A stretch of DNA of 43,910 nucleotides from Thermococcus sp. (GTDB lineage Archaea; Methanobacteriota_B; Thermococci; Thermococcales; Thermococcaceae). Shown here piece after piece: positions 1 through 10,551 of the stretch. The position numbers and the translations under genes are program-made. Location: positions 1 through 43,910 of the forward strand of contig WAKU01000086.1 of assembly GCA_015523195.1 (NCBI GenBank). The letters are read 5' to 3'. The first letter of the stretch is position 1. Each line of letters opens with the position of its first letter. The notes below the pieces were generated by a model. That model did no database searches. It was not told the DNA's origin and worked only from the letters and a program-made list of their open reading frames with translations.

Positions 1-507
1 AGATCTCTGAGGAGATATTCGTACGTCTTAACTTTCTCAGCTTATTCCTTGGGCATATTCATGCTTCCAAAGATTGCATCCCTCGACAAGGTGGTTAACG
101 CCGTTCTCAGGAATAGCGACTACATGGCCGTAGTTGGGTACAATGGCGTAACCTCCCTTGGTCTTTTGGCCGACTACCTAAACAAGCTAAGCGGGGGCTT
201 TGGCGTCATGGGGTTACTCGCGATCTCCCTGATTTTTATAGTCTCCCTGAGGAAATACCGCTCTGTGAAGGAGTACTCAAGCCTTAGGGGAGGTGATTTA
301 AAGGCCGTCCAGAGGAGCTTCCTCAAGTTCCTGTTTCTAAAGATCGGCTTGGTAGTGGTTCTGTCTGTAGCGGTGGCTCTGGTTCTGGCGGTTTTCCTCG
401 ATGCATACATTGGTGTCACGTACACTTCAGGAAAGCTCTTGGTTGAAAACGGGAGGCTGGCCCTTCAATCCCTCTTTAAACCACCTCACGTGCTCATATG
501 GGGGTGA
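1..507 (+). CDS. ABC transporter permease-like membrane protein, 3' part (gene starts upstream of window)
   Basis: Frame 1 is open from base 1; hydrophobic TM segments; 3' end overlaps the start of an ABC ATPase gene. Confidence 0.6.
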   Translation, partial: RSLRRYSYVLTFSAYSLGIFMLPKIASLDKVVNAVLRNSDYMAVVGYNGVTSLGLLADYLNKLSGGFGVMGLLAISLIFIVSLRKYRSVKEYSSLRGGDLKAVQRSFLKFLFLKIGLVVVLSVAVALVLAVFLDAYIGVTYTSGKLLVENGRLALQSLFKPPHVLIWG

Positions 508-1214
508 TCAAAGTGGATGTCGTTGAGTTTGGGGACGTCTTTGTGAAGTATGAAACCTACACAGGCAGCGTCTTGGCTTTAAGGGGGGTAACTTTCTCCC
601 TCGGGAAGGGGGAGACTATCCTCGTGATGGGCCCGTCTGGAAGCGGCAAAACCACGATCCTCAGGGTTATCCTCGGCCTCGTTCAGCCTGTGCACGGTAC
701 CGTTAAGGTCTTTGGAATGGAGCCGAGAGATAAGAAGACCGGGCTCGAAATTAGAAGGCGGGTGGGTTATTTGACTCAGGAGGGAAAGATGATAAACGAA
801 CTCACGGTGTGGGAGAACATAATGTTCTACGCAGGGGGAAGGGGCAGGAGGGTAGATGAAGAGAGGGTCAGGGAGCTCGCGAGGGAGTTGAACGTTGAGG
901 CAGTACTCAACAAGCACCCCAACCATCTCAGTGGAGGGGAGCTCAAAAGGGCCGAGCTCGTAATGGTCCTATCGGATGAACCAGAGCTCCTCCTCCTTGA
1001 CGAGCCGACGTCGATGCTTGACGCCGAGAACTCCGAGGTGGTCATAGACCTCCTCTCCACCTTCAAGGGCAGGGTTCCTATGATAGTGACCTCCCACGAC
1101 CCAAGGCTGTTTGAAATCAGTGACAGGGTCCTGGAGGTTGTCGGTGGGGTAATGGAGAAAAGCCTGAGGGGGGCTGCCCCATCATCCCGGAAGGATAGCC
1201 ATCTTGGGGGATGA
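498..1214 (+). CDS. ABC transporter ATP-binding protein
   Basis: Walker A GPSGSGKTT, signature LSGGE, Walker B LLLLDEPT. Confidence 0.93.
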   Translation: MGVIKVDVVEFGDVFVKYETYTGSVLALRGVTFSLGKGETILVMGPSGSGKTTILRVILGLVQPVHGTVKVFGMEPRDKKTGLEIRRRVGYLTQEGKMINELTVWENIMFYAGGRGRRVDEERVRELARELNVEAVLNKHPNHLSGGELKRAELVMVLSDEPELLLLDEPTSMLDAENSEVVIDLLSTFKGRVPMIVTSHDPRLFEISDRVLEVVGGVMEKSLRGAAPSSRKDSHLGG

Positions 1215-1258
1215 CTCCCAAGTTTCCCCTTTAAGGCCCCGGCCTCCGTGGCGGGAAA

Positions 1259-2344
1259 TCAGCCCCACGTCACGTTTCTGTTGAACATGAACCTGACGGT
1301 GAAAGACGCTCCTATCCCGAAGAGGTTTGCGAGGAGGTAGTTCATCCCGAGATAGACGAGCGGGGCGTAAACGAGCCACTGAACGACCACGCCCATCAGG
1401 GCGGCGATGTGGAAGGTTAAAAGCCTCCTCCAGAGGGGGGCCGTTCTTAAGTCCCTGAAGGTCCAGAGATCGTTCCAGGTGAAGTTGTTGAGGATGGCAA
1501 GCTCGGTCGCGGGGATGTTGGCTATGTACTTGCTCATCCCGAGCCACGAGACGAACAACCACAGGAAGCCTTCGTTCACGAACACTCCCGAGGTCCCCAC
1601 GATGCTGAACTTGATCAGCCTGTCTAATTCCCCAGACCAGTGCATGAGGCGGTAGACGTGCTTCAGATAGGCCACCATTGTCTTCCCGCCGAGCTTGCTC
1701 TCCCCTGCCCTCCTAAGACCGAAGGTGAAGGGCACCTCGACGACCTTCTTGTATCTGCCCTTCACGAGGATCTCCATGAGGATCTTGAAGCCTATGGGGT
1801 TCAGCTCGACCCCTTCAACGACCTCCCGCCTCAGGGCGAAGAAGCCGCTCATCGGATCCTTCACGTTCCTTATCTTCGGAAGGGCCAGCCGCCCGAGCAT
1901 TATGGCCCCCTTCGAGATGAGCTTCCTGTACCAGTACCAGTTCTTGACCTCCCCGCCGGGCACGTACCTGCTCGCTATGGCCACGTCGGCCCCCTTCTCT
2001 ATTGCCTCCACCAGCTCGGGTATCTTCTCGGGGGGGTGCTGCAGATCCGCATCCATAACGACGAGAACCTCCCCGGAGGCCTCATTAAAACCCCGGATTA
2101 CGGCGGAGGAGAGGCCCTTCTCATTCCTCCTTCTGATGACCTTCACGGGGTACTCCTTCCCGAGCTCCATCGCGTACTCCCAGGTTCTGTCGGGTGAGTC
2201 GTCGTCAACGACTATGATTTCAAAGCCGTAGCCGGCCCCGCTTAGAGCCTCGGAGACCCTCCTGAAGAGCTCCTCTAAGTTTTCCCTCTCGTTGTAGGTG
2301 GGGACTATGACTGAGACCTTGGGTTTTGCTCCTTCCGCGGGCAT
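1259..2344 (-). CDS. Family 2 glycosyltransferase (dolichol-phosphate mannosyltransferase-like) fused to GtrA-like membrane domain
   Basis: VSVIVPTYNERENLEELFRRV...VVDDDSPDRT...DADLQHPPE; C-terminal TM domain IKFSIVGTSGVFVNEG typical of GtrA. Confidence 0.9.
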   Translation of the reverse strand: MPAEGAKPKVSVIVPTYNERENLEELFRRVSEALSGAGYGFEIIVVDDDSPDRTWEYAMELGKEYPVKVIRRRNEKGLSSAVIRGFNEASGEVLVVMDADLQHPPEKIPELVEAIEKGADVAIASRYVPGGEVKNWYWYRKLISKGAIMLGRLALPKIRNVKDPMSGFFALRREVVEGVELNPIGFKILMEILVKGRYKKVVEVPFTFGLRRAGESKLGGKTMVAYLKHVYRLMHWSGELDRLIKFSIVGTSGVFVNEGFLWLFVSWLGMSKYIANIPATELAILNNFTWNDLWTFRDLRTAPLWRRLLTFHIAALMGVVVQWLVYAPLVYLGMNYLLANLFGIGASFTVRFMFNRNVTWG

Positions 2345-2419
2345 TCTCTTCCCTCCCTGGCCAAGAAAGTAAAACCCGCAAACTTTATAAGCTTTGCAGA
2401 GCCCCTAAATGCCGGGCAT

Positions 2420-2497
2420 GGGGCCGTGGGGTAGCTTGGTCCATCCTGCGGGCTTTGGGAGCCCGTGACCCGGGTTCAAATCCCGGCGGCCCCACCA
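2420..2497 (+). tRNA. tRNA-Pro (anticodon TGG), CCA encoded
   Basis: Acceptor ggggccg/cggcccc, anticodon arm cgggc-tttggga-gcccg, T arm ccggg-ttcaaat-cccgg; TATA-like ctttataag upstream. Confidence 0.95.
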
Positions 2498-2514
2498 GGT
2501 TCTCGGGTGGTAAG

Positions 2515-3318
2515 ATGAGGCTCGCCCTCAGGATAGCCTACGACGGAACGGCCTTCTACGGTTTCCAGAGACAGCCAAACCTAAGGACCGTTGAGGGGGA
2601 GCTGATCCGCGCTCTCAGAAAGCTCGGGATAATAGCGGACCCCGCTTCCTCGAAATTCAAAGGGGCCTCAAGGACGGATCGGGGGGTCTCGGCCTTTTTT
2701 AACGTCGTCGCCTTCGATCCCGTCAAGGGGAAGGAGAACCTCGCAACACCGGAGGTGCTGAACCACCACCTCAGGGACGTCTGGGTTCTCGGCCGGGCCC
2801 AGGTCCCGGATGACTTTCACCCGCGCTTTGCCGCTGGATCGAAGACCTACCGCTACTACCTCGTGGACGAGGGGCTGGAAGCCGGAACCATGATTGAATG
2901 CGCCAAGCTATTTGAGGGAACCCACGATTTCTCGGCCTTTGCGAGGCTCGAACCCGGAAGGAATCCGGTGAGAAAGGTAAACTCAATCGAGCTAATGCAG
3001 AGGAGAGGCTACTACGTGATCGAGGTCACCGGTGAGAGCTTCCTATGGGAGATGGTCAGGCGGATCGTCAACGCGATAAGGTTCTGCGGCCTCGGCCTCC
3101 TAAAGCCCTTCGAGGTCGCTGAAATGCTCTCGGGAAAATACGAGAGGAAGATCCCACCCGCTCCACCGGAGAACCTCGTCCTGTGGAGGATAGAATACGG
3201 CATCCAGTTTGAGGCCAGCGAAAAAGCCCTTAAGAAGGCTAAAGAGGACCTCTTTTCACGCTATTCCCGGGCCCTCGTTCGCGCGGTCCTGCTCGGTGAC
3301 TGGCTGATCTCGCTGTAG
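2515..3318 (+). CDS. truA: tRNA pseudouridine synthase TruA family
   Basis: MRLALRIAYDGTAFYGFQRQPNLRTVEGEL...ASRTDRGVSA; ATG at 2515 preferred over the track start, which runs through the tRNA. Confidence 0.9.
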   Translation: MRLALRIAYDGTAFYGFQRQPNLRTVEGELIRALRKLGIIADPASSKFKGASRTDRGVSAFFNVVAFDPVKGKENLATPEVLNHHLRDVWVLGRAQVPDDFHPRFAAGSKTYRYYLVDEGLEAGTMIECAKLFEGTHDFSAFARLEPGRNPVRKVNSIELMQRRGYYVIEVTGESFLWEMVRRIVNAIRFCGLGLLKPFEVAEMLSGKYERKIPPAPPENLVLWRIEYGIQFEASEKALKKAKEDLFSRYSRALVRAVLLGDWLISL

Positions 3319-4670
3319 GTTCTCTCAAGTCCCCTGTCGTAGTACCTTCCGTAGTACTGCTTCAGGGCCTTCTGGCGCTCTATGAAGTGGGTGAACAAAA
3401 GCGGGTCGTCGTCCCTTACGTCCACTATTACCGCGGTCATCCCTTTCTTGGGCCGGAGGGCCCGTCCAATGGTCTGTATAGTCATGATATCGCTTTTACC
3501 GCCGCCGGCGAGTATTATGGCCGAGATCTCGGGTATGTCAACGCCTTCCTTCAGGAGGGTCGATATCAGGACGCTTATCTTGCCCTCCTTGAAGGCCTCC
3601 AAAACCTCCCTCCTGTTGGGACTCTTGGAGCTCAGGAACTCGGCGTTTACGCCTTCTTTCCTGAGCATCTCCCTGAGGATCTTCCCGTGCTCCAGCCTCT
3701 TGACGTCTATTAGAACCCTGTGGCCCTTCCTCGCGAGCTCGACCGCCTTCCTGACTATGGCCCTGTTCCTCTCCTCGTTGTTCATTATCACGTCCTCGTA
3801 GAGCTCCTTGTACCTCTCGCTGAACGACGGCAGTGCCGGGCTGTAGGTCACGACCTCAAAGCGGGGCCTTGAGAGGAAGCCCTCCCTTATCAGATCCTCC
3901 GCCTTCACCTCGTATATCACCGGGCCCACAACGGCCTCTATTTTGAGCTCCTCTCCCCTTATGCGCCTCCAGGGGGTGGCGGAGAGACCGAAGCGGTAGA
4001 CCTGGGGGAGCTTCAGGCCGAGCTGGTAGAACTTCTCCGCGGCCGACGTTCTGTGGCACTCGTCAAAGAGAACCACCCCATAAGCACGCCGCAGCTTTTC
4101 GGGCCCCCTTGACAGGAGCGTCTGGATCATCGCGACCGTTACCTTTCCCTCCTCCCACTGGTTGTCCCCGATGAGCCCCGGCTTGACCTTCAGGGTTTCC
4201 TCAACCTTCTCTCCCCACTGGTAGAGGAGCTCCTTGGTGTGAACCACTATTAGGGAGGAGAGGCCGAGCTCGTGGATTATCCTGAGGCCGACTATCGTCT
4301 TCCCGCTGCCTACAGGAAGCGCAAGCACGCCCATTCTCTCCTTCAGCGCCTTCCTTATGGCCTTCTTCTGGTACCTCCGGAGGGAGAAGGCCCCGTTCCA
4401 CTCGCTCTCAAGGCTCTCCGCCCTAACCTTTCTCCTGTCGTAAACCCTAACGGAGTAGCCCTTCTCCTTCAGAAACTTCCTCACCCTGTAGAGCAGGCCG
4501 AGGGGAAAGGAGTTGGAGTAGGGGTCGTAGAGGCTCTCTGGCTTCTCCCACTTCCCAAAGTTCTTCCTGTATGTGAGGAGGTCGTAGATGAGGAAGTAAA
4601 CCTTGGGGTCGGCCTTCCGTATGTAGACCAGTGTTGAACCATCCGGGATCTCCATCGTCACTGTGGACAT
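3261..4670 (-). CDS. SF2 DNA helicase, XPB/Rad25-like
   Basis: [29 protein letters not shown] motifs. Confidence 0.88.
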   Translation of the reverse strand: MSTVTMEIPDGSTLVYIRKADPKVYFLIYDLLTYRKNFGKWEKPESLYDPYSNSFPLGLLYRVRKFLKEKGYSVRVYDRRKVRAESLESEWNGAFSLRRYQKKAIRKALKERMGVLALPVGSGKTIVGLRIIHELGLSSLIVVHTKELLYQWGEKVEETLKVKPGLIGDNQWEEGKVTVAMIQTLLSRGPEKLRRAYGVVLFDECHRTSAAEKFYQLGLKLPQVYRFGLSATPWRRIRGEELKIEAVVGPVIYEVKAEDLIREGFLSRPRFEVVTYSPALPSFSERYKELYEDVIMNNEERNRAIVRKAVELARKGHRVLIDVKRLEHGKILREMLRKEGVNAEFLSSKSPNRREVLEAFKEGKISVLISTLLKEGVDIPEISAIILAGGGKSDIMTIQTIGRALRPKKGMTAVIVDVRDDDPLLFTHFIERQKALKQYYGRYYDRGLERTYSEISQSPSRTARTRARE

Positions 4671-4737
4671 CGCCAGTCAAAGTGGAAGTTCAGGAAAAGG
4701 GCTTTATAGTCTTTTTGGAAGGGTTATTGGTGGTGGC

Positions 4738-6003
4738 ATGCTGAGGGAGATACTGGAGTCCTTCGGGGATGAGGTCGTTGTCATCGAGAAACCCGTGAAG
4801 AAGAACCTTGAGATAACAAAGTACCTCCTCAAATACCGGGACAGGCCGGTTCTCTTCAAGGACGTTGAAGGGTGGGAGGTAGCGGGCAACGTATGGAGCA
4901 CGCGGAAGAGGATAGCCAAGTACTTGAAAACTGACGTTAGGGGATTGCTCGACTTAATAGCCCGGGCTATGAGCCATCCAAAGCCCTTCACCACGGTGGG
5001 GACTGCGCCCTTCCTCAAAAACCGGAGCTCCGATTTTTCGCTTTTGGAGTTACCTGTCCCCAAGTACTACCCCGGCGACGGGGGGCCGTACTTCACGTCG
5101 GCGATGATAATCGCGAGGAACGGCGGCTTCGTCAACGTCTCCTTCCACAGGATGATGGTGCTTGACGAGAGGAGGGCCGCTGTGAGACTCGTCCCGAGGC
5201 ACCTCTACTCCATGTGGAAGGAGAAGGCAGAGAGGGGCGAAGAGCTCGACGTAAGGATCGTCGTCGGAAACCCGGTTCACGTTCTCCTCGCAGGAAGCAC
5301 GAGCGTGGCCTACGGGGTGAGCGAGCTTGAGGTAGCCTCGGCCATGAGCGAGGCAGCTTTCGGAGAGCCCCTGCGAACGGTTAACCTCGGGGGCATTCCA
5401 GTACCAGTCGAGAGCGAGTTCGTGTTTGAGGCAAGGATAACCCCGGAGCTCGTGGACGAGGGGCCATTCGTCGACATCACCGGGACGTACGACGTCGTCA
5501 GGAAGCAGCCGGTTGTGGTTTTTGAGAGGATGTACCACGTTGACGGGCCGATATTCCACGCCCTCCTCTCAGGGTCTTACGAGCACTACATGCTCATGGG
5601 CCTTCCAAAGGAGCCCCAGATCTACGAGAGCGTGAAGCGCGTTGTTCCAAAGGTCCACGGGGTCAGACTGACAGAGGGGGGAGCGATGTGGCTCCACGCA
5701 GTTGTCAGCATTAGCAAACAGCACGAAGGCGATGGAAAGAACGCCATTCTGGCGGCTTTCGCGGGGCATCCGAGTTTGAAGCACGTGGTCGTTGTCGACG
5801 ATGACGTGGACATCTACGACGACCGCGAGGTCGAGTGGGCCGTGGCGACGCGCTTCCAGCCGGACAGGGATCTCATCCTCATTCCGAACGCCCGCGGGAG
5901 CTCCCTCGACCCCTCTGGAAAGGGAGGCATCACAACCAAATGGGGAGTGGACGCAACCAAGCCCCTGAAGGGAGGGGAGAAATTCGAGAGGGCGAGGCCT
6001 TAG
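4738..6003 (+). CDS. UbiD-family decarboxylase (candidate anhydromevalonate phosphate decarboxylase)
   Basis: [30 protein letters not shown]; UbiD-like core [40 protein letters not shown]. Confidence 0.88.
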   Translation: MLREILESFGDEVVVIEKPVKKNLEITKYLLKYRDRPVLFKDVEGWEVAGNVWSTRKRIAKYLKTDVRGLLDLIARAMSHPKPFTTVGTAPFLKNRSSDFSLLELPVPKYYPGDGGPYFTSAMIIARNGGFVNVSFHRMMVLDERRAAVRLVPRHLYSMWKEKAERGEELDVRIVVGNPVHVLLAGSTSVAYGVSELEVASAMSEAAFGEPLRTVNLGGIPVPVESEFVFEARITPELVDEGPFVDITGTYDVVRKQPVVVFERMYHVDGPIFHALLSGSYEHYMLMGLPKEPQIYESVKRVVPKVHGVRLTEGGAMWLHAVVSISKQHEGDGKNAILAAFAGHPSLKHVVVVDDDVDIYDDREVEWAVATRFQPDRDLILIPNARGSSLDPSGKGGITTKWGVDATKPLKGGEKFERARP

Positions 6004-6935
6004 CCCTTCTCCTCCACCAAGCTCAGGAACACCTCCTCAAGGCTTGGGACGCGCACCATGAGCTGGAGGATCTTGGCCCCCTGCTTCCAGACGACATCGT
6101 TTATCTCCGGCCTGACGTCGCCTGGGGCCTTTATCTTGTACTTCGTCGGGCTGACCCTCTCAACCTCCCAGTCCACGTCTTCGAAGCTGATTGGCCTGTC
6201 CGTTTCGAGGAGGATCAGGTAGCCTGCTTTTTTCAGGAACTGGTTTTTTATGTTCTCTATGCTGTCCTCCACCCTTAGTTGTCCCCTAACTATAACCCCA
6301 ACCGTGTCGCAGACCTCCTCCACGTGAGCTAAGATATGGCTTGAGAAGAACACGGTCTTCCCGGCCTTTTTCTGCTCCCTTATGATGTCCTTGAACTCCG
6401 CTATGCCCTTTGGATCGAGGCCCGTCATCGGCTCGTCGAGGATGAGGAGATCCGGACTCTGGACGAGGGCCTGGGCGAGGAGGAGGCGCTGCTTCATGCC
6501 CTTGGAGAACTTCCCGACCTTCTTGTTCCTGACCTCCCACAGGTTGAGGAGCTCCAAGAGCTCCCTGACCCTCTTTGCCCTCTCCCCCTTCGACATTCCG
6601 AAGGACTCCCCGATGATGTCCAAGGTCTGCATGGGAGTTAGAAAGTCCCAGAGGGTTGCGTGCTCGGGCATGTAGCCTATCCTCTTCTTTGCCCTAACGA
6701 GTTCGGCCTCCCTGTATCTCCCGCCCGCGAAGACTTCCCTGCCGAAGAGGCTTATCCTCCCGGCTTGGGGGTTTATGAGGCCGAGGGTGCTCAGTATCGT
6801 AGTGCTCTTTCCGGCCCCGTTGGGCCCCAGGAAGCCGTATATCTGCCCCTCCTTGACAGTGAGGGTGAGGCCGTCGAGGGCTTTGACGTCCCCGTAGTTC
6901 TTGACCAGGTTCTCGATCTCGATCATCGCCATCAC
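6000..6935 (-). CDS. ABC transporter ATP-binding protein
   Basis: [31 protein letters not shown]. Confidence 0.93.
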   Translation of the reverse strand: MMAMIEIENLVKNYGDVKALDGLTLTVKEGQIYGFLGPNGAGKSTTILSTLGLINPQAGRISLFGREVFAGGRYREAELVRAKKRIGYMPEHATLWDFLTPMQTLDIIGESFGMSKGERAKRVRELLELLNLWEVRNKKVGKFSKGMKQRLLLAQALVQSPDLLILDEPMTGLDPKGIAEFKDIIREQKKAGKTVFFSSHILAHVEEVCDTVGVIVRGQLRVEDSIENIKNQFLKKAGYLILLETDRPISFEDVDWEVERVSPTKYKIKAPGDVRPEINDVVWKQGAKILQLMVRVPSLEEVFLSLVEEKG

Positions 6936-7909
6936 CTCAGATCCATCCTGAGGAACCGGAATATGGCGAAGCCGGCGTAGGCTATGGTCGTCCCTATCAT
7001 GAGCACCAGGTTCACGAGGTGGAACCTGAGGGAGTGCCCAACGCCCGCGTAGGCGTCCTGGCAGCTACACGTGTAGACCACCTGCCCCCCTCCAGGATAG
7101 CCGCTCGAGCCCCACACTCCCGAACAGTTGGGAACCTCTTTCTTCTCCAGTACCCGTTCCTCGCCGTTTGGCTCTATCCTCTTGGTTATAGCGAAGCACG
7201 TCCTCTCAGTCACGTTGCTCAGCATCACCTCTATCTGGCTTGAGGGGTCGAAGAAGAGGTACTTCGTCTTGTACTCCTGAAGTACATGGCCTTGATAGTC
7301 CTTGTAGCTGGCGGCGTGCGTGAAGGCCTCGTACTCGACGACCGCGGGCGCTATCTTCCATACGATGAAGAAGAGCACGAGGGCCAGGACGAGGGCGTTT
7401 ACGGGGGACTTGATGAACGCCGAGAGAAGGTACCCGAGAAAGAGGAGGCCCGTTATGCCTATGAGGAGGAGTACGTTGAGGAGCACCATATCCCAGACGA
7501 AGCCGGCGGTCAGGTCTATCCCGATCAGGGCCATCCCGCCTATCGCCACGCCCACCGAGACGAGGAGGGCTATGAAGAGGATTGTCACATGCGCGAGCAT
7601 CTTCCCCCCGATGTAGGCGAGCCTCGATATCGGCTTGCTCATCGCCACCCGCAGGGTTCCCTTCTCCACCTCAGAGTTGATGGCGGTGGCGCCCATTATC
7701 ATGGCCAGCATGCCGACGAAGAATATAGCTATCCCGGTTACGAAATTGGACATCATGGCCATTATCTCCCTGGTGCTCATGTAGGTGCCTGGCTCTTCCT
7801 TCAGGAAGTAGAGGAAGGGCACGTACAGGAAGAGGATTATGAGCAAAGTCCCTATCAGCTTCTTGCTCCTGAGACCCTGTTTCAACTCCAGCTTGAAACC
7901 CCACAGCAA
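6932..7909 (-). CDS. ABC-2 type permease
   Basis: Multi-TM, coupled to upstream ATPase gene; MSKPISRLAYIGGK motif of ABC-2 permeases. Confidence 0.82.
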   Translation of the reverse strand: MLWGFKLELKQGLRSKKLIGTLLIILFLYVPFLYFLKEEPGTYMSTREIMAMMSNFVTGIAIFFVGMLAMIMGATAINSEVEKGTLRVAMSKPISRLAYIGGKMLAHVTILFIALLVSVGVAIGGMALIGIDLTAGFVWDMVLLNVLLLIGITGLLFLGYLLSAFIKSPVNALVLALVLFFIVWKIAPAVVEYEAFTHAASYKDYQGHVLQEYKTKYLFFDPSSQIEVMLSNVTERTCFAITKRIEPNGEERVLEKKEVPNCSGVWGSSGYPGGGQVVYTCSCQDAYAGVGHSLRFHLVNLVLMIGTTIAYAGFAIFRFLRMDLR

Positions 7910-7995
7910 AGTTCACACCCCCTGTTCATCCCGAACTATTACCTTTGGTATAAAAATCTTTGCCCATCAGCGGGGTTTAAAATGAACGCGGTGAG

Positions 7996-8824
7996 TTAAG
8001 GGGAGTCGGGTCCCTTACCCCTCGAAAAGCGGAAGGCAGCGATGATTATGTAAACCACCGAAAACACCCCTAAGTTCAAGACGTTCAGGAGGCCTCTCCA
8101 TGTATCCGCTTCACCGAGCGCCTCCCCCATCTGAAGGGTCGGTTCGAAGGGGGAGGTAGAGCATTAGGTACCTCCACATCTCCTCCCTGATCACCGCTGG
8201 GCTCTTCACAAGCTCCCCCATCGGGGCGTACTCCAGCATGAAGAGGAACGTCACGGCCATCGGTATCATTATCAACAGCACGAAGCCCGCTGAGAGCGCT
8301 ACAGCGAGGCAGACTGACCCCTCCTCGGAGATGGTGGAGATGAGGTAGCCGAGGGCTAAGAGCTGGATCACAACCAGAGAAAATAGGGCTCCGGTCGTAA
8401 GAACGGCCTTAAGCAGGTCATCGCTGAACGCGGCTCCAAAGTGCACAAGGATCAGAAAACCGAGGAGGACGGAAGCAAAGGCCGCCGCAGAGAGTACAGC
8501 CGCGTGCCCCGTGAACCTGCCCAGTAGGTAAGCGGGGCGGGAGGGAACGTTTGATGGTTCATCCCTGGTCGAGTACACTCCAACGAGCAGGGCGAAGAAA
8601 AGGGGGAGGATGCCGAGCATGCCCAAAGCCCCCATTGGAACCACCGGATCTACGGCCTCGTAGATTATCCTCATCACCTCCCCCGGATCCCAGAGGGGAA
8701 GCCTCCTTCCAGCTGCGAGGACGAGCGGGAGAGGTGTGAGGAACACGGCAAACGAGAGAGCTGTCGTCCATCCCCCGATACTCCTCCTAAACCCCATGGC
8801 AAAGCTCCTGAGCAAGGTTCCCAC
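7996..8824 (-). pseudogene. ABC-2 type permease, frameshifted near the 3' end (or sequencing error)
   Basis: ORF 8111-8824 ends in LYLPLRTDPSDGGGAR*; removing one base from the G5 run (8149-8153 on +) gives ...LMLYLPFEPTLQMGEALGEADTWRGLLNVLNLGVFSVVYIIIAAFRFSRGKGPDSP* with a terminal TM helix. Confidence 0.8.
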
Positions 8825-8827
8825 CCC

Positions 8828-9622
8828 TTAAAGATCCCTCAGCTCCAGTACCTTCTCCGCTTTCTCCCCGCAGTATTTCCTCAGCCTTTCAACAACCTCG
8901 CCCTTCCCCCCGAGGACGGGCCACAGAATCGAGTCTATGTGGAGGGGAGGGACTCCAGTTTCCTCGGCGATCCTGTTCCAGAAGCTAACCGGCGGCTCGT
9001 TGGTGAGGCGCTTCGTGTAGGCGTTTATCCTAACGTCCGCCGGTATCTCTACTCCCATCGGGTACGGGACGAACTCACCGAAGGCTATCCTGCCCGCGTA
9101 GCCGAACATTTTAACGGCGAAGACAACGGTCTTGGCGCTTTTAGACGAGCCTAAGGCCGTCGCGAGATCCTCCCGGAGGCGGATCATCCCGTCGAAGTAG
9201 TATGCCCTGAGATCCCTTAGGGTGAGCTTCCCCAGCAGGGGTTCAAGCTTCTCAAGCCGCCTCAGCTTCCCGGCCGTAAGCCGCCTGTTCGTCCTCGAAT
9301 TCGGGAGGAAAAGGGCGTAGGCTTCAACAATCCCCCTTCCCCGCAGCCCTTTTGAGAACCACCTGGAGAACTCCCACCACCAGTCCTCCCCCTTCCCCGA
9401 GAGCTGGTAGCTGACTATGGAGTTGGCCACGACGAGCTTGAGGAAGGTTTCATCGTCCCCGAGCTTCTTCCGGAGGCTCCTCAGCGCATCGAACTGGAGG
9501 TCAACGCGCTCCTCTATCGTCCTCGCGCATCCAACGCCGAGCTCCCTTAGGATGCCGGTTAGTCTTTCGACCTTTTCCCCGTCTTCCCGGTATTTAATCC
9601 CGATGAAGCGGTCGAGGGTCAT
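8828..9622 (-). CDS. Archaeal 8-oxoguanine DNA glycosylase/lyase, AGOG family
   Basis: VVANSIVSYQLSGKGEDWWWEFSRWF and KTVVFAVKMFGYA motifs remembered for AGOG. Confidence 0.85.
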   Translation of the reverse strand: MTLDRFIGIKYREDGEKVERLTGILRELGVGCARTIEERVDLQFDALRSLRKKLGDDETFLKLVVANSIVSYQLSGKGEDWWWEFSRWFSKGLRGRGIVEAYALFLPNSRTNRRLTAGKLRRLEKLEPLLGKLTLRDLRAYYFDGMIRLREDLATALGSSKSAKTVVFAVKMFGYAGRIAFGEFVPYPMGVEIPADVRINAYTKRLTNEPPVSFWNRIAEETGVPPLHIDSILWPVLGGKGEVVERLRKYCGEKAEKVLELRDL

Positions 9623-9626
9623 TCCA

Positions 9627-10547
9627 TCACCCCACGCTGAAGCCCCTGTTCCTCGGAATCCCGAGCTCTATCCTTGCCCTCAGGCCCAGCTCCCTTAAGT
9701 AATCCTCCGCCTCTCCTTTGATTCCCTCAAAATCCCCCCTCCTTATGAGGCCGTAGACCGTTGGGCCCCAGCTGCTCTGGCCGCAGCCGTACGTCCTCTC
9801 CTCAAGGAAGTTTAGAATGGCCCCAAGGTCCGGCCTGAACTCGCCCCCCTGGAAGCGTGAGAACTGCCTTCCGACGAGCCTCTGAATCGCCGTGAGGTGG
9901 GCACCGAAGGACTCTATGTCCCTTTCAACGAGCGCGGGCAGGAGACCTAAGAGCACCCTGTGGCTTATCCTCGCCGCGATCTCGGCGCTTCCAAAGGACG
10001 AGTCCATCGCGCTCCTCTCCTCTATTTCGTTCGGTCCGGCCCTGAGCTCGGGGGTTACGAGAATCAGAGCCCAGTCCTCGGGAAATTCGTGCCTGACTAT
10101 GAGCGGGGGAACACCTCCCCCAATTCCCCCGTCAACCACGAAGCCGCCGAACTCAAAGGCGTATATCCCAACGCCGCTGTCCCTCCCCCTCCCGAGGGCC
10201 CTGGCGAGCTCAACAGTACCCAAATTCAGCCCTTCAAAGATGGAGACTGCCTTGGCAACCGCGAGGCTGAGCTGGGTCGTCGAACCGAGTCCAACGTGCC
10301 TCGGTATTCCCCTCAGAACCTCGATGGAGTACGAGCCCTCGATCCCGAAGGTTTCCCTAAGGGTCCTCAGTACGGTTCCTATGGTCTCCCTGTCATCCTT
10401 CTCCGCCTTTATCGCCTCCCCATCCCTCTCGACCCTTACAACGTAGCCCCCCTCAAGCGCAACGCCGAGGCCACCAAAGCGCCTTCCGAGGCTCGCTGAA
10501 GGGTCTATGAGTCCAAAATGAACCCTCTTGGGCGTCTCGATTATCAT
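9627..10547 (-). CDS. GHMP-family protein, beta-ribofuranosylaminobenzene 5'-phosphate synthase-like
   Basis: MIIETPKRVHFGLIDPSASLGRRFGGLGVAL; PRHVGLGSTTQLSLAVAKA GHMP motif. Confidence 0.85.
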   Translation of the reverse strand: MIIETPKRVHFGLIDPSASLGRRFGGLGVALEGGYVVRVERDGEAIKAEKDDRETIGTVLRTLRETFGIEGSYSIEVLRGIPRHVGLGSTTQLSLAVAKAVSIFEGLNLGTVELARALGRGRDSGVGIYAFEFGGFVVDGGIGGGVPPLIVRHEFPEDWALILVTPELRAGPNEIEERSAMDSSFGSAEIAARISHRVLLGLLPALVERDIESFGAHLTAIQRLVGRQFSRFQGGEFRPDLGAILNFLEERTYGCGQSSWGPTVYGLIRRGDFEGIKGEAEDYLRELGLRARIELGIPRNRGFSVG

Positions 10548-10551
10548 CGGA

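Noticed and set aside
7286-7999. 237-aa plus-strand ORF
   Set aside because: Antisense to an ABC-2 permease; His/Glu/Tyr-rich shadow composition
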